Source: Roseinatronobacter bogoriensis DSM 18756 (lineage in GTDB: Bacteria; Pseudomonadota; Alphaproteobacteria; Rhodobacterales; Rhodobacteraceae). From it: a DNA stretch of 64,000 nucleotides. A program made the translations under genes and the position numbers. The stretch spans positions 820,435 through 884,434 of the forward strand of contig NZ_SORN01000001.1 of NCBI RefSeq assembly GCF_004366635.1. The letters run 5' to 3'. Below are positions 8,935 to 17,465 of the stretch, piece after piece. The stretch's first letter is position 1. Every line of letters begins with the position of its first letter. A model generated the notes under the pieces. It was given only the letters and a program-made list of their open reading frames with translations, searched no databases and was not told where the DNA came from.

Positions 8935-9444
8935 ATGTCCGCTTTCCCCAGTTCCTTTGACAAAGAGGGCCTGCTGGCCTGTGCGCGTGGCGAGTTGTTT
9001 GGCCCCGGCAATGCCCAACTGCCCGCGCCACCCATGCTGATGATGGACCGGATTACAGAAATTTCCGGTGACGGGGGTGCACATGGCAAGGGCCATGTGG
9101 TGGCGGAATTCGATATTCACCCTGATCTGTGGTTTTTCGAATGCCATTTTCCCGGCAATCCGATCATGCCCGGCTGTCTGGGGCTGGACGGGTTGTGGCA
9201 ATTGACCGGCTTCAATCTGGGCTGGCGTGGCTGGCAGGGGCGCGGCTATGCGCTGGGCGTGGGCGAGGTGAAGCTGACCGGCATGGTGCGCCCTGACCGC
9301 AAGTTGCTGACCTACAAGATTGATTTCACCAAGGCCATTCAGACGCGGCGGCTGACGATGGGGGTCGCGGATGGGATTGTCGAGGCAGATGGCGATGTGA
9401 TCTATCAGGTCAAGGACATGAAAGTCGCGCTGTCAGAGGCGTGA
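8935..9444 (+). CDS. fabA: 3-hydroxydecanoyl-ACP dehydratase/isomerase FabA
   Basis: FabA dehydrates 3-hydroxydecanoyl-ACP and isomerises the product to cis-3-decenoyl-ACP, the branch point of anaerobic unsaturated fatty acid synthesis. The 169-residue protein carries catalytic H71 ([12 protein letters not shown]) and D85 ([10 protein letters not shown]), matching the known pair. AGGAG precedes the ATG. In many relatives fabB and fabI follow fabA; here the next 70 bp lead into a terminal-inverted-repeat element and then a convergent gene, so fabB must be elsewhere. Confidence 0.96.
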   Translation: MSAFPSSFDKEGLLACARGELFGPGNAQLPAPPMLMMDRITEISGDGGAHGKGHVVAEFDIHPDLWFFECHFPGNPIMPGCLGLDGLWQLTGFNLGWRGWQGRGYALGVGEVKLTGMVRPDRKLLTYKIDFTKAIQTRRLTMGVADGIVEADGDVIYQVKDMKVALSEA

Positions 9445-9514
9445 CGCTGGCCTTTTTTCGGCCGCTATGCCCCGCCCTTGGCCCTGATGTGAGGGTCAGG
9501 GACAGAGGGCTGGC

Positions 9515-9832
9515 CTAGTGTTCGCCACCTGACACAAGATACCCTGTGACGAGTATCGGGGACTGTGCGGGCTTAGACCAGCGCGGAGTCAAGGCCGAAG
9601 GCCGCCGCGCATCGCCGGGCCGCACCCACGGCACGGCGATTTGGCTGCCACCTGCGCAACGATCTGATCTTTCAGGGAATTGGCCAGCATTAAGCGCTAC
9701 AGATTGAAGGGAGGATCGCCGCGCCGCGGCCCTGCGCTGCGCGGCTTTGCACCAAACCCGCTGTAACTGCAACGCCCCGCATAGCTGCCTCTCCTAGGGC
9801 GCGGGAACCATTTGTCAGGTGGCGAACACTAG
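9515..9832. mobile_element. MITE-like element R1 with 20-bp perfect terminal inverted repeats
   Basis: A 318-bp segment bounded by ctagtgttcgccacctgaca and its exact reverse complement. It contains no transposase gene. Its interior holds one copy of the dispersed 170-bp repeat (next entry). Both ends are CTAG; the right-hand CTAG supplies the TAG stop of the DUF1643 gene. The length, TIRs and lack of coding capacity fit a non-autonomous (MITE-type) element. CTAG targets are known for some IS5-related elements, but assignment to that family is inference. Confidence 0.75.
9581..9750 (-). repeat. Dispersed 170-bp repeat, copy R1 core
   Basis: This copy reads on the minus strand. By hand alignment it differs from copy R3 at 21 of 165 positions, and it shares the blocks TCTGTAGCGCTT and CAGCCAAATCGCCGTGCCG with all copies. 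Substitutions fall at codon positions 1/2/3 in the ratio 10/4/7 in the only shared open frame, so it does not evolve like a coding sequence. It lies inside the TIR element between convergent fabA and the DUF1643 gene. Confidence 0.85.
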
Positions 9833-10335
9833 CTCCAAGGCGTTGGCTGCACCGCATAGCCAATATAGAGCGGGTGCTTCGGGTGTCCGTCCTTGGTCAG
9901 GCCAAGGTGCCACAACGGCTGGCCGGTTGCGCGCAGCAGGGATTCGACTTGCGCGCCCCTGTCGAGATAGGCCCCATGCGTGCCCCAGGCGCAGATGATC
10001 CGGTCGGCCCAGGGGGCGCTTTCGGCAAGTGCCGCGTCATTGGCAGGCCCGACGGGGTCGGGTGCGGCGCGCATCACGCGGGGGTCTGTCGCGCGAAAGG
10101 CAAAGATATTGCACACCCGGAAGGCCCCGAAACCCAGCGCGCGGGCGCGGCGTTCGCAGCGTTCCACTGTGGGGTCGTTCTGCCTCTCGGTCGCGGTGGA
10201 GGGGTTGAGCATGACAAACAGCACACGCCCCTGTTCCGCTGTCCATTCGCGGGTCAGCAGGTAGCGGTAGTGTGTGCAGGGCGAATAGACGGCCTGAGAC
10301 GCGGCGTCGCCCTTCTGATGAGTGCGTGTGATCAT
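9829..10335 (-). CDS. DUF1643 domain protein
   Basis: A 168-residue soluble protein of the DUF1643 family. Typical segments are YRYLLTREW, FVMLNPSTA followed by NDPTVERCERRA, GFGAFRVCNIFAFRATDP and a central WGTHG. The biochemical function is unknown. I place the start at MITRTHQKGD because the upstream frame runs through the coding end of the preceding gene. Its TAG stop is formed by the terminal CTAG of element R1. It lies downstream of dapB and a small exported-protein gene on the same strand. Confidence 0.88.
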   Translation of the reverse strand: MITRTHQKGDAASQAVYSPCTHYRYLLTREWTAEQGRVLFVMLNPSTATERQNDPTVERCERRARALGFGAFRVCNIFAFRATDPRVMRAAPDPVGPANDAALAESAPWADRIICAWGTHGAYLDRGAQVESLLRATGQPLWHLGLTKDGHPKHPLYIGYAVQPTPWS

Positions 10336-10405
10336 GCAGGGGTGATACTGGAGGATTGCGCAGCCGTCTATCGGGGAACGCTGGATTTGTGCACCGTCTG
10401 CGCGT

Positions 10406-10759
10406 TCAGCGGATGCGCAGATCGGCCTGATCTCCCTGACCCTGATCCGAGATGAAGCGCAGCGTATTGCCGTCTTGCAGGACCAACTGGCAGTTATACG
10501 GGTCGCCAGACTGGCCGAATTCCAGCGTCCGGCAGAAATACCCGTCGCGCCATTCCCATTCGCCACCCACATTCATGCCAAAGCCCCGCCCGGTAATTTC
10601 CCCATGCGGCAACACTTCCAGCCGGACGCCAAAGCGCGTCAGTTCGCGCCCCTCGACCAGTGCGCGAAACATGTTCTCTTCCTGTATGGGCCGGAAATCT
10701 GCAAATGCCGGTGTGGCAGCCACCAGCAGTGCAAGCATCACTCCAGATAGTTTTTGCAT
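10406..10759 (-). CDS. Small periplasmic protein next to dapB
   Basis: A 117-residue protein with a clear signal peptide (MQKLSGVMLALLVAATPAFA, cleavage near residue 20). The mature part has FRALVEGRELT, a GxGFGMNVGGEWEW strand, two cysteines (FCRTL and NCQLVL) that could pair, and a C-terminal GDQADLRIR. Homologues in Rhodobacteraceae are often labelled dihydrodipicolinate reductase, apparently only because they follow dapB; nothing here resembles that enzyme. The exported protein at 28652 has a loosely similar layout. Function unknown. Confidence 0.8.
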   Translation of the reverse strand: MQKLSGVMLALLVAATPAFADFRPIQEENMFRALVEGRELTRFGVRLEVLPHGEITGRGFGMNVGGEWEWRDGYFCRTLEFGQSGDPYNCQLVLQDGNTLRFISDQGQGDQADLRIR

Positions 10760-10819
10760 TTCATACACCCCGTATTGACTTCGTAAGTCATACGAGACGT
10801 GACCCAAACCGGATTAGTT

Positions 10820-11620
10820 TCACAAACCCAGAACGTCGAGCATGGAATATTCGCCCGGTGCCGCCGATTGCGCCCAGAGTGCGGCGCGGATCGCGCCGCG
10901 TGCAAACAAGGCCCGGTCCGAGGCGACATGGCGCAGCACGATCCGCTCGCCCTCGCCTGCGAAGATCACATCATGTTCGCCAATGTAATCACCGCCCCGG
11001 ATGGCGTGAAAGCCGATCGCGCCTTGGGTTCGTGCGCCTGTGATCCCGTCGCGCCCCCGGTCGGCCACATCATCAAGGCGCATATTGCGCCCTTCGGCGG
11101 CCGCTTCGCCCAGCATCAATGCCGTGCCAGAGGGCGCATCGACCTTGTGGCGATGATGGGCCTCGACAATTTCGATGTCATATTCCGTGCCCAAGGCAGC
11201 GGCCACCTGCTGTGTCAGCTTGACCAGCAGATTGACGCCAAGGCTCATATTGCCCGCGCGCACGATCCGTCCGGTTCTGCCGGCTTGTGCAATGGCGCTG
11301 AGATCTGCCTGGCTGAACCCGGTCGTGCCGATCACATGCACGATCCCGGCCGCGGCTGCCCGCGCGGCAAGGTCTACTGACACAGCGGGTGCGGTGAAGT
11401 CGATCACCGCATCGGATTGGGCAAGCGCGCCATCCAGATCGTCGGTGACGACAAGCCCGCGCGCCGCACTGCCCATCGCCTCGCCCAGATCGCGGCCCAG
11501 CCAGTCATGCCCTGCCCGCTCAATCGCGGCTGACAGGCTGGTGAGGTCATTCTCATCAACAAGGCGGATCAGCATCTGCCCCATCCGTCCCGAAGCCCCC
11601 ATCACGGCAATTCTGACCAT
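10820..11620 (-). CDS. dapB: 4-hydroxy-tetrahydrodipicolinate reductase
   Basis: DapB reduces 4-hydroxy-tetrahydrodipicolinate with NAD(P)H in the lysine/diaminopimelate pathway, feeding peptidoglycan. The 266-residue length is standard. The nucleotide loop is GASGRMGQ (8-15). The substrate/catalytic signature [14 protein letters not shown] begins at 153, with the H-H pair and K159 in place. It is divergent from rbfA, with 112 bp between start codons. The small exported-protein gene follows 60 bp downstream on the same strand. Confidence 0.97.
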   Translation of the reverse strand: MVRIAVMGASGRMGQMLIRLVDENDLTSLSAAIERAGHDWLGRDLGEAMGSAARGLVVTDDLDGALAQSDAVIDFTAPAVSVDLAARAAAAGIVHVIGTTGFSQADLSAIAQAGRTGRIVRAGNMSLGVNLLVKLTQQVAAALGTEYDIEIVEAHHRHKVDAPSGTALMLGEAAAEGRNMRLDDVADRGRDGITGARTQGAIGFHAIRGGDYIGEHDVIFAGEGERIVLRHVASDRALFARGAIRAALWAQSAAPGEYSMLDVLGL

Positions 11621-11732
11621 TGCGGCACCTCATTCCTTTGGCAAAGTCACATTTCCGCGTCTGCATACCCATCGGTGCGGAAAATGGCAAAGCCTCGTTG
11701 CGCAACTGCGGGCTTTCACCTAAGTGAGGGAT

Positions 11733-12155
11733 ATGGGAACACGTCGTTTTGAAACATCTCAAGGGCCATCACAACGCCAGCTTCGCGTGGGCGAGCTGAT
11801 CCGACGCAGTTTGTCGGATGTGCTGGCGCGTGGGGATGTCCATGATCCGGACCTGTCGCGTCTGGCCATCACGGTCAGCGAGGTGCGCACCTCGCCTGAC
11901 CTGAAGATTGCTACGGCCTATGTCATGCCCCTTGGGGGCAAGGGCCAGAAAGAGGCGCTGGCGGCGTTGCGGCGGAACAAATCGGAGTTGCGCCACCAGA
12001 TATCGCGCGATCTGACGTTGAAATATGCACCTGATCTGCGCTTTCAACTGGATGAGAGCTTTGACCGCATGGATGAAACGCGCCGATTGTTGCAAGATGA
12101 ACGTGTCCAGCGAGATATTGCAGCCGGGTCAGAGGATGATGCGAGTCAGGAATAG
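11733..12155 (+). CDS. rbfA: 30S ribosome-binding factor RbfA
   Basis: RbfA is a KH-like cold-shock protein that helps mature the 5' end of 16S rRNA in the 30S subunit. The 140-residue product has the family features [31 protein letters not shown] and [19 protein letters not shown] use the ATG of MGTRRFETS; a GTG three codons upstream is also possible. The following gene starts inside its last codons. truB follows one gene later, a common rbfA-truB association. Confidence 0.93.
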   Translation: MGTRRFETSQGPSQRQLRVGELIRRSLSDVLARGDVHDPDLSRLAITVSEVRTSPDLKIATAYVMPLGGKGQKEALAALRRNKSELRHQISRDLTLKYAPDLRFQLDESFDRMDETRRLLQDERVQRDIAAGSEDDASQE

Positions 12156-12891
12156 TATTGCAGTTCTTGCAGCCTTTATCCTGAGCGCCTCGGGCGCCGC
12201 CGCGCAATGTGCCAACACCCAGTATCAGGGCCACAGCTTTACCTATTGCCGGGCGCAGGGCAGCGATGACATGCGCCTGTTTCTATATGCGCGCGACACG
12301 CAGGTTTACGGCAATTTCCGAACCATTGACGAGGCGCTTGCGCGCGAAGGCAAGAAGCTGGCTTTTGCCATGAATGGCAGCATGTATCACCCGGACCGTC
12401 GCCCCGTTGGCCTGTATGTCGAGCAGGGCGAAGAGATTTCGCGCATTGTCACATCCGAGGGGCCGGGCAATTTCGGGCTTTTGCCCAATGGTGTGTTTTG
12501 CATTGAGGAAAGCCGCTTTACCCTGATCGAAAGCCGCAGTTTCGCGGCCGCACCGCCAGAGTGCAGATATGCGGCGCAATCGGGGCCGATGCTGGTGATT
12601 GATGGGGCCTATCACCCGCGCTTTCTGCGCGATTCCGACTCACGGCTTATTCGCAACGGGGTCGGGGTTTCGGCGGATGGGACGCGCGCGGTATTTGTGA
12701 TTGCGAATTCGCCAGTGAATTTTTACGAATTCGCGCAGTTCTTCCGCGAATATCTGGATCTGCCGCAAGCGCTTTATATTGATGGCAATGTTTCGCGGTT
12801 GCATGCGCCTGAATTGCGGCGCTCGGATTGGGGCACGTTGCTGGGCCCGATCGTTGGCAAGGTTGTTGACCTTGCTGCGCCGACCAACTAG
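12139..12891 (+). CDS. Exported phosphodiester glycosidase (NAGPA-like) domain protein
   Basis: A 250-residue protein with a signal peptide (about 1-22, ending SASGAAAQC). The mature part fits the NAGPA/phosphodiester-glycosidase fold: [49 protein letters not shown] and a late [12 protein letters not shown]. In other bacteria such proteins remove GlcNAc-type caps or act on exported polymers; the substrate here is unknown. It starts within the end of rbfA (17-bp overlap), so translation may be coupled, and truB follows 30 bp later. Confidence 0.85.
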   Translation: MRVRNSIAVLAAFILSASGAAAQCANTQYQGHSFTYCRAQGSDDMRLFLYARDTQVYGNFRTIDEALAREGKKLAFAMNGSMYHPDRRPVGLYVEQGEEISRIVTSEGPGNFGLLPNGVFCIEESRFTLIESRSFAAAPPECRYAAQSGPMLVIDGAYHPRFLRDSDSRLIRNGVGVSADGTRAVFVIANSPVNFYEFAQFFREYLDLPQALYIDGNVSRLHAPELRRSDWGTLLGPIVGKVVDLAAPTN

Positions 12892-12921
12892 CAGACCGCG
12901 ACACAGAAATAAGGGACAGAC

Positions 12922-13830
12922 ATGGGACGCAAGCGCAAGGGCCGCGCCATTTCGGGCTGGCTGGTGATCGACAAGCCTGCGGGCATCACTTCGACGGCAG
13001 TGGTCAACAAGGTGCGCTGGGCGCTTCAGGCGCAGAAGGCCGGTCATGCAGGCACGCTGGACCCGGCCGCGACGGGCGTTCTTGCCGTGGCTTTGGGAGA
13101 GGCGACCAAGACCGTGCCTTACATTACCGATGCGCTGAAATGCTACCGGTTCATGGTGCGTCTGGGGCAGGCTACAACCACGGATGATGCGGAAGGCACG
13201 ATTGTCGCCACATCCGACCAGCGCCCGACCGATGCCCAGATCGAGGCCGCGCTTGGGGCGTTTCGCGGCGAGATCCAGCAGGTGCCGCCACAGTTTTCCG
13301 CCGTCAAGGTTGAAGGCGAGCGTGCCTATGACATTGCCCGCGCTGGGGATGAAATGGAGCTTGCCGCCCGCCCGCTATGGGTTGAGCGGCTGGAGATTGT
13401 CGCGCGTCCGGATGCCGATCATGTTGAGTTGGAAATGGTTTGCGGCAAGGGGGGGTATGTGCGTTCCATTGCGCGGGATCTGGGGGCGGCGCTGGGGTGT
13501 CACGGGCATGTCGCATGGCTGCGCCGCACATGGTCCGGCCCGTTTGAGGCAAGCGAGGGCCTGAGCATGGAGCAGATCGAGGCGCTGGCCCACAGCCCCG
13601 AGCTGGACACTTATCTGCGCCCGTTGGAGCAGGGCTTGTCTGATCTGCCCGAATTGCCTGCCACGCCGGAAGGGGCGGCGAAGCTGCGCAATGGCAACCC
13701 CGGCATGGTGCTGACCTCATCAGTTGAATATGGCGACGAAGCCTGGGCCAGCTATGAAGGGCGTGCTGTGGCTGTGGGGGTCTACAAGGCGGGCGAATTG
13801 CACCCCAGCCGCGTGTTTGTGCAAGGCTAG
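12922..13830 (+). CDS. truB: tRNA pseudouridine(55) synthase
   Basis: TruB converts U55 of the tRNA T-loop to pseudouridine. The 302-residue protein shows [13 protein letters not shown], the catalytic aspartate D47 in [11 protein letters not shown], and the conserved [10 protein letters not shown] segment. AAGGGA sits at a good distance before the ATG. The TAG stop lies in a CTAG that may be the left end of repeat copy R2. The gene converges with the PRC-barrel gene across the largest gene-free stretch of the window. Confidence 0.96.
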   Translation: MGRKRKGRAISGWLVIDKPAGITSTAVVNKVRWALQAQKAGHAGTLDPAATGVLAVALGEATKTVPYITDALKCYRFMVRLGQATTTDDAEGTIVATSDQRPTDAQIEAALGAFRGEIQQVPPQFSAVKVEGERAYDIARAGDEMELAARPLWVERLEIVARPDADHVELEMVCGKGGYVRSIARDLGAALGCHGHVAWLRRTWSGPFEASEGLSMEQIEALAHSPELDTYLRPLEQGLSDLPELPATPEGAAKLRNGNPGMVLTSSVEYGDEAWASYEGRAVAVGVYKAGELHPSRVFVQG

Positions 13831-13952
13831 GGACTAAGCGCCAGCCGGACCCTGACACATGGGTCGCGCGCTGATCCTTTGTGGTTTCGTATACTGGGCA
13901 AGGATGCGTGCCCGCGCTATGCGAGACTTTGCGGACATTGAAGCACTGGGTA

Positions 13953-14121
13953 CAAAGCCGCGCAGCGTCGGGCCGCGGTGCGGCGATCCAAGGTTTAATC
14001 TGTAGCGCTTTATGCTGGCCAAGTCCCTAAAAGATCAAATCGTTGCGCAGGTGGCAGCCAAATCGCCGTGCCGTGGGGGCGGCCCGGCGATGCGCGGCGG
14101 CCTTCGGCCTCGATTCCGCGC
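13953..14121 (+). repeat. Dispersed 170-bp repeat, copy R2 core
   Basis: This copy shows the conserved fold best. GGGCCGC (13970-13976) can pair with GCGGCCC (14079-14085), and GGTGCGGCGAT (13977-13987) with ATCGCCGTGCC (14062-14072, two G-U pairs), leaving a 6-nt bulge and a 74-nt central loop. Similarity to element R1 extends beyond the core on both sides, from about 13850 (CCTGACACATGG) to about 14180 (GTCAGGT), so the full element is near 350 bp and may start at the CTAG of the truB stop. The gap of 453 bp between truB and the next gene holds this copy and a terminator, with no gene. Confidence 0.85.
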
Positions 14122-14229
14122 GGTCGAAGCCCGCAACGGCCCTCAAAGCCGCCGTCAGATACCTCGCGTCAGGTCGCTGTCGGTAAATATCCGGCAGGCG
14201 TTGTCTGACACCGACCCGCCACAACGAAA

Positions 14230-14252
14230 GCAGGCGGCTGATAGCCGCCTGC
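14230..14252 (-). terminator. Rho-independent terminator of the PRC-barrel gene
   Basis: A perfect 10-bp GC-rich stem (GCAGGCGGCT / AGCCGCCTGC) with a 3-nt loop lies 31 bp past the stop codon of the minus-strand PRC-barrel gene and is followed on that strand by TTTCGTT. Confidence 0.75.
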
Positions 14253-14283
14253 CTGTAGGGGATTTGTACCTGATCCGCCGGGA

Positions 14284-14841
14284 TTACATCTCGGCTTCGG
14301 GCTCTTCCTCGTATTCGGGAAGGTTCTCCAGATCGTCGGCAGTCAGCGCGGTGCGCAGCACCACATTGCCATCGAGATCGGTTTCCATTGTCACATCATC
14401 AATCGAGATTGCGACTGTGCGGGCCCCAAAGCCAAGGAAACCGCCAACATCGACCAGCAGTGCCTCGACATTGCCGGAAGCATCTAGGACCGCATCATCG
14501 ACAGAGGCGATGGTTTCGCCTTCAAAATCCACCAGATCGGCACCGATGACATCTTCGGCAAAGATCGGGTCGGTGGCGGGCATGCCGGTGTCTTCACCCT
14601 GTAGCGGGTCGGCCTCTGGTGCGGGGTCGGCGGCTTCAGGCTCGCCAAACTCAGGCATGTCGGCGTCTGGTTCGTCCATCGGGGCGTCCAGCGGGTCGGT
14701 TTCCGGGGTGGTTGTTTCGGGCGCGTCATCCATCTGTGCCGGTGCCTCGATCGGCTCATCTGGTTGCACCGTGTCCTGTGCCAGCGCGGGCGCAACAAGC
14801 AGGGCACTCAGGGCTGTGGTGGCAAGCATTTTCTTCAACAT
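14284..14841 (-). CDS. Exported PRC-barrel domain protein
   Basis: A 185-residue exported protein. The signal peptide ends at ALAQ (about residue 21). Residues about 22-95 are a highly acidic Pro/Glu/Asp-rich linker. Residues about 100-175 form a PRC-barrel-like domain (DVIGADLVDFEGETIASVDDAVLD, then VEALLVDVGGFLGFGARTVAI). PRC-barrel proteins of this kind are common in Rhodobacteraceae envelopes, but their role is undefined. A GGAG site precedes the chosen ATG. A strong terminator follows the gene. The 231 bp between it and plsY hold no feature I can identify. Confidence 0.85.
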   Translation of the reverse strand: MLKKMLATTALSALLVAPALAQDTVQPDEPIEAPAQMDDAPETTTPETDPLDAPMDEPDADMPEFGEPEAADPAPEADPLQGEDTGMPATDPIFAEDVIGADLVDFEGETIASVDDAVLDASGNVEALLVDVGGFLGFGARTVAISIDDVTMETDLDGNVVLRTALTADDLENLPEYEEEPEAEM

Positions 14842-15072
14842 GTCAATCTCCGTTTCACAGTTCACTTCTGCGCCGCGTTGCGACGCTTGTGTCTATGGAA
14901 GGCAGAAGGGCGGGATTCGGTTCCCGCAATGGTTGTGGGGGCTTCAGAAGGGGCGGAAATTCGCCACCAAGGGGGCTATTTTGCCAGAAAGGCGCGCGTT
15001 CTTACCGACCTGCCAAGGGGCAGGTGCACTGGCCGATTTGTTTTATAAACAGTCATTTAGGGGCGAAGCCGC

Positions 15073-15681
15073 CTATTTCTTCCGTTCAAACCGGGGTTCG
15101 GTGCCTGAAAACAGGCGGCGGATATTGTCGATATGCTTGTAAAAGATCATCGCTGTCAGGACTGCGAACAGGACAGCCATGCTTGTATAGCCCAAGGCCA
15201 GCGCAAGCACAGGGCTAAGCGCGCTGGCCAGCAACGCCGCGAGGGATGAGATGCGGCCCAGCTTGAACACCAGCGCCCAGATTGCGCACACCCCAAGCGC
15301 CACGGGCCATGCCAGCGCCAGCGCTGTGCCGATAAAGGTTGCGACCCCCTTGCCGCCCCTGAAGCCCAGATAGACCGGATAAAGATGGCCCAGAAATGCC
15401 GTCAGCGCGCCAACTTGTGCCGCATCTTCGCCCAGTAATGCCCATGCGATCAGCGCCACGATTGCGCCCTTGCCCGCATCAAGCGCGAAAGTCAGGATGC
15501 CTGCGGCCTTGTTCCCGGTGCGCATGACATTGGTGGCGCCGATATTGCCCGACCCGATTGCACGTAGATCGCCCAAGCCCATCGCGCGCGCCACAACCAC
15601 GCCAAAGGGAATGGAGCCGATCATATAGCCGACCAGCCCCGTCAGCCCCAGCAGCCATAGCGGTGTCAGCAGTTCAGGCAT
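15073..15681 (-). CDS. plsY: Glycerol-3-phosphate acyltransferase PlsY
   Basis: PlsY acylates glycerol-3-phosphate from acyl-phosphate to start phospholipid synthesis at the inner membrane. The 202-residue protein has about five membrane helices and the three family motifs: GSIPFG early, GSGNIGATNVMRTGN, and HLYPVYLGFRGGKGVAT. It starts 3 bp after the dihydroorotase homologue, so it is probably the last gene of the pyrB cluster transcript. Confidence 0.95.
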   Translation of the reverse strand: MPELLTPLWLLGLTGLVGYMIGSIPFGVVVARAMGLGDLRAIGSGNIGATNVMRTGNKAAGILTFALDAGKGAIVALIAWALLGEDAAQVGALTAFLGHLYPVYLGFRGGKGVATFIGTALALAWPVALGVCAIWALVFKLGRISSLAALLASALSPVLALALGYTSMAVLFAVLTAMIFYKHIDNIRRLFSGTEPRFERKK

Positions 15682-15684
15682 GGG

Positions 15685-16998
15685 TCAGTCCTTGTATTCA
15701 TAGACACAATTGCCCGCGACATAGGTGGCAAGCACGCGCCCTTCCATGCGCGCCCCGTCAAAGGGCGTGTTCTTGGATTTCGAGCGCAGGGCGAAACGGT
15801 CCAGCACAAAAGGGGCATCTGGGTCAAACAGCACAAGATCGGCAGGGGCACCCACTGACAAGCGCCCCGAATCCAGCCCCAGCAGTTTTGCCGGGTTGAA
15901 GGACAGGGCGCGCCAGATCTGCGGTAGGTCCAGCCCTTCGGAGTGGTAAAGCCGCATCGCCGCTGGCAGCAATGTTTCCAGCCCGACCGCGCCAGAGGCC
16001 GCTTCCTCAAACGGCAGGCGCTTGGATTCTTCGTCTTGCGGGGTGTGCATGGAGCAGATGATGTCGATCAGCCCATCGGCCACCGCACGGACCATCGCGC
16101 CGCGATCGGTTTCGCTGCGCAGCGGCGGGGTGAATTTGAAAAACGTGCGATAATCGCCAACATCCAACTCGTTCAGGGTCAGGTGATGGATAGAGATTCC
16201 GGCAGTCACCTTCAGCCCATTGGCCTTGGCGCGTTCCAGCGCGGGTAGCGTGCGCGCGCTGGTGATCTGGTCGGCGTGGTAGCGTACGCCCGTCATCTCG
16301 ACCAGTCCCATGTCGCGGTCAAAGCCCATCCGTTCCGCCATGGGCGAGACGGCGGGCAATCCGCGCAGAGATGCGAATTTGCCGCTGGTTGCGCAAGCCC
16401 CGTCAGACAGCCCGCCATCTTGCGGGTGCCCTATGATCAGCGCGCCAAGCCCCTTGGCATAGCTCATGCAGCGTGCCAGAACCTTGGTGTTGTGCAGCAC
16501 CTTGTCGCCATCGGTGAAGGCCACCGCGCCAGCATCGAGCAAAAAGCCGATCTCGGACATTTCGCGCCCTTCGCGCGCGCGGGTCAGGGTGGCCATGGCG
16601 CGGATATGGACAGGGGTGCGGGCCTCGGCGCGGCGGGTGACATATTCCAGCACTTCCGGCGTGTCGATGGCGGGGGTTGTGTCGGGGCGCATGACAATAG
16701 TCGTGACGCCGCCCTTGGCTGCCGCCAGACCGGCGGTGCGCAGCGATTCCTTGTGCTGTGCGCCCGGTTCCCCCACCTGCACGCCAATATCGACAATGCC
16801 GGGGGCAAGGCATTTACCGCCGCAATCGACCGCATCAGCCCCCTCGGGGCAAGGGCTGTCCAGTTCTGTGATCACGCCATTTTCGACCAACAGGCTACCC
16901 AGGCGCTCCGTGCTCTGTTCAGGGTCGATCAATCGTGCATTGTGAAACCAGATCACATCTGTGTCCTTTGATGAATGGGGGGCTTGCGGCACCATCAT
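15685..16998 (-). CDS. pyrX: Dihydroorotase homologue, predicted non-catalytic (PyrX type)
   Basis: A 437-residue amidohydrolase-fold protein encoded just after pyrB. In active dihydroorotases the first strand ends in a metal-binding HxH; here it reads LAPGIVDIGVQVGEPG, so both histidines are gone. The DHAPH segment is also changed, to SMHTPQ, and lacks the catalytic aspartate. The substrate-loop region FTPPLRSETDRG remains. Such homologues are thought to support aspartate carbamoyltransferase assembly, while a separate pyrC does the chemistry. The ATG overlaps the upstream stop by 4 bp (ATGA). Databases usually call it pyrC; pyrX is my choice given the missing residues. Confidence 0.85.
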   Translation of the reverse strand: MMVPQAPHSSKDTDVIWFHNARLIDPEQSTERLGSLLVENGVITELDSPCPEGADAVDCGGKCLAPGIVDIGVQVGEPGAQHKESLRTAGLAAAKGGVTTIVMRPDTTPAIDTPEVLEYVTRRAEARTPVHIRAMATLTRAREGREMSEIGFLLDAGAVAFTDGDKVLHNTKVLARCMSYAKGLGALIIGHPQDGGLSDGACATSGKFASLRGLPAVSPMAERMGFDRDMGLVEMTGVRYHADQITSARTLPALERAKANGLKVTAGISIHHLTLNELDVGDYRTFFKFTPPLRSETDRGAMVRAVADGLIDIICSMHTPQDEESKRLPFEEAASGAVGLETLLPAAMRLYHSEGLDLPQIWRALSFNPAKLLGLDSGRLSVGAPADLVLFDPDAPFVLDRFALRSKSKNTPFDGARMEGRVLATYVAGNCVYEYKD

Positions 16999-17465
16999 GC
17001 CCCCTTGCGCTTGGCGCGTTTGTCGCGTGCGGCTTCGATTTCGGCGACGACATTTTCGGACTGTGCGATATGCTTGATCAGATGCTTGTCGCCGGATCTG
17101 GTGATCAGCTGGATATCGCCAAACAGCCGCCGCGCCTTTTCCAGTTCCAGCAGATAGACCTGTCGCCCGCCCGGCCCGACAAGGCGCATATTGCTGAGCA
17201 CCCAGCGGAATTTCATCTGTTCGGAATACAGCCACAGCCCGCGCACGGCCAGCGCCAGCACAGCGCCAAGGCTGCCGATGGCCACATGGTCAGAGCCGAT
17301 AAAGGACAGCACCATGCCCACCACGCCCATGCCCAGCACCGCCATGACACCGTGATCGCGCCAATAGGTGGCCTTGTCAGACCGGATTTCACGCAGGATT
17401 TTCTCGCCCGGTTCCGGCTCGAACACTGTATCGGCAAGCCTGCTTTCGCGGATTTCCTCAGCCAT
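16995..17465 (-). CDS. Conserved membrane protein within the pyr cluster
   Basis: A 156-residue protein with a soluble N-terminus, two close transmembrane helices (about 41-57 and 62-80) and a C-terminal cytoplasmic region ([29 protein letters not shown]) that resembles a small PH-like domain. Function unknown. It overlaps pyrB by 8 bp at one end and the dihydroorotase homologue by 4 bp at the other, so it is translated within the pyrimidine unit. The coupling suggests a regulatory or anchoring role, but this is inference. Confidence 0.8.
   Translation of the reverse strand: MAEEIRESRLADTVFEPEPGEKILREIRSDKATYWRDHGVMAVLGMGVVGMVLSFIGSDHVAIGSLGAVLALAVRGLWLYSEQMKFRWVLSNMRLVGPGGRQVYLLELEKARRLFGDIQLITRSGDKHLIKHIAQSENVVAEIEAARDKRAKRKGA

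Noticed and set aside
9445..9475. Terminator after fabA (GGCC-TTTTTTC-GGCC)
   Set aside because: The stem is only four self-complementary bases with the T-run in the loop, which is too weak to call.
9515..9772. A short frame with RRAAARRSS and GSQIAVPWVRPGDARR shared by R1, R3 and R4
   Set aside because: Copy R2 has a stop in this frame, and substitutions between copies show no third-position bias, so a conserved protein is unlikely.
14012..15142. A 376-residue plus-strand frame starting in repeat R2
   Set aside because: It begins in the repeat and runs antisense through the PRC-barrel gene; its Ser-rich text mirrors that gene's acidic linker.
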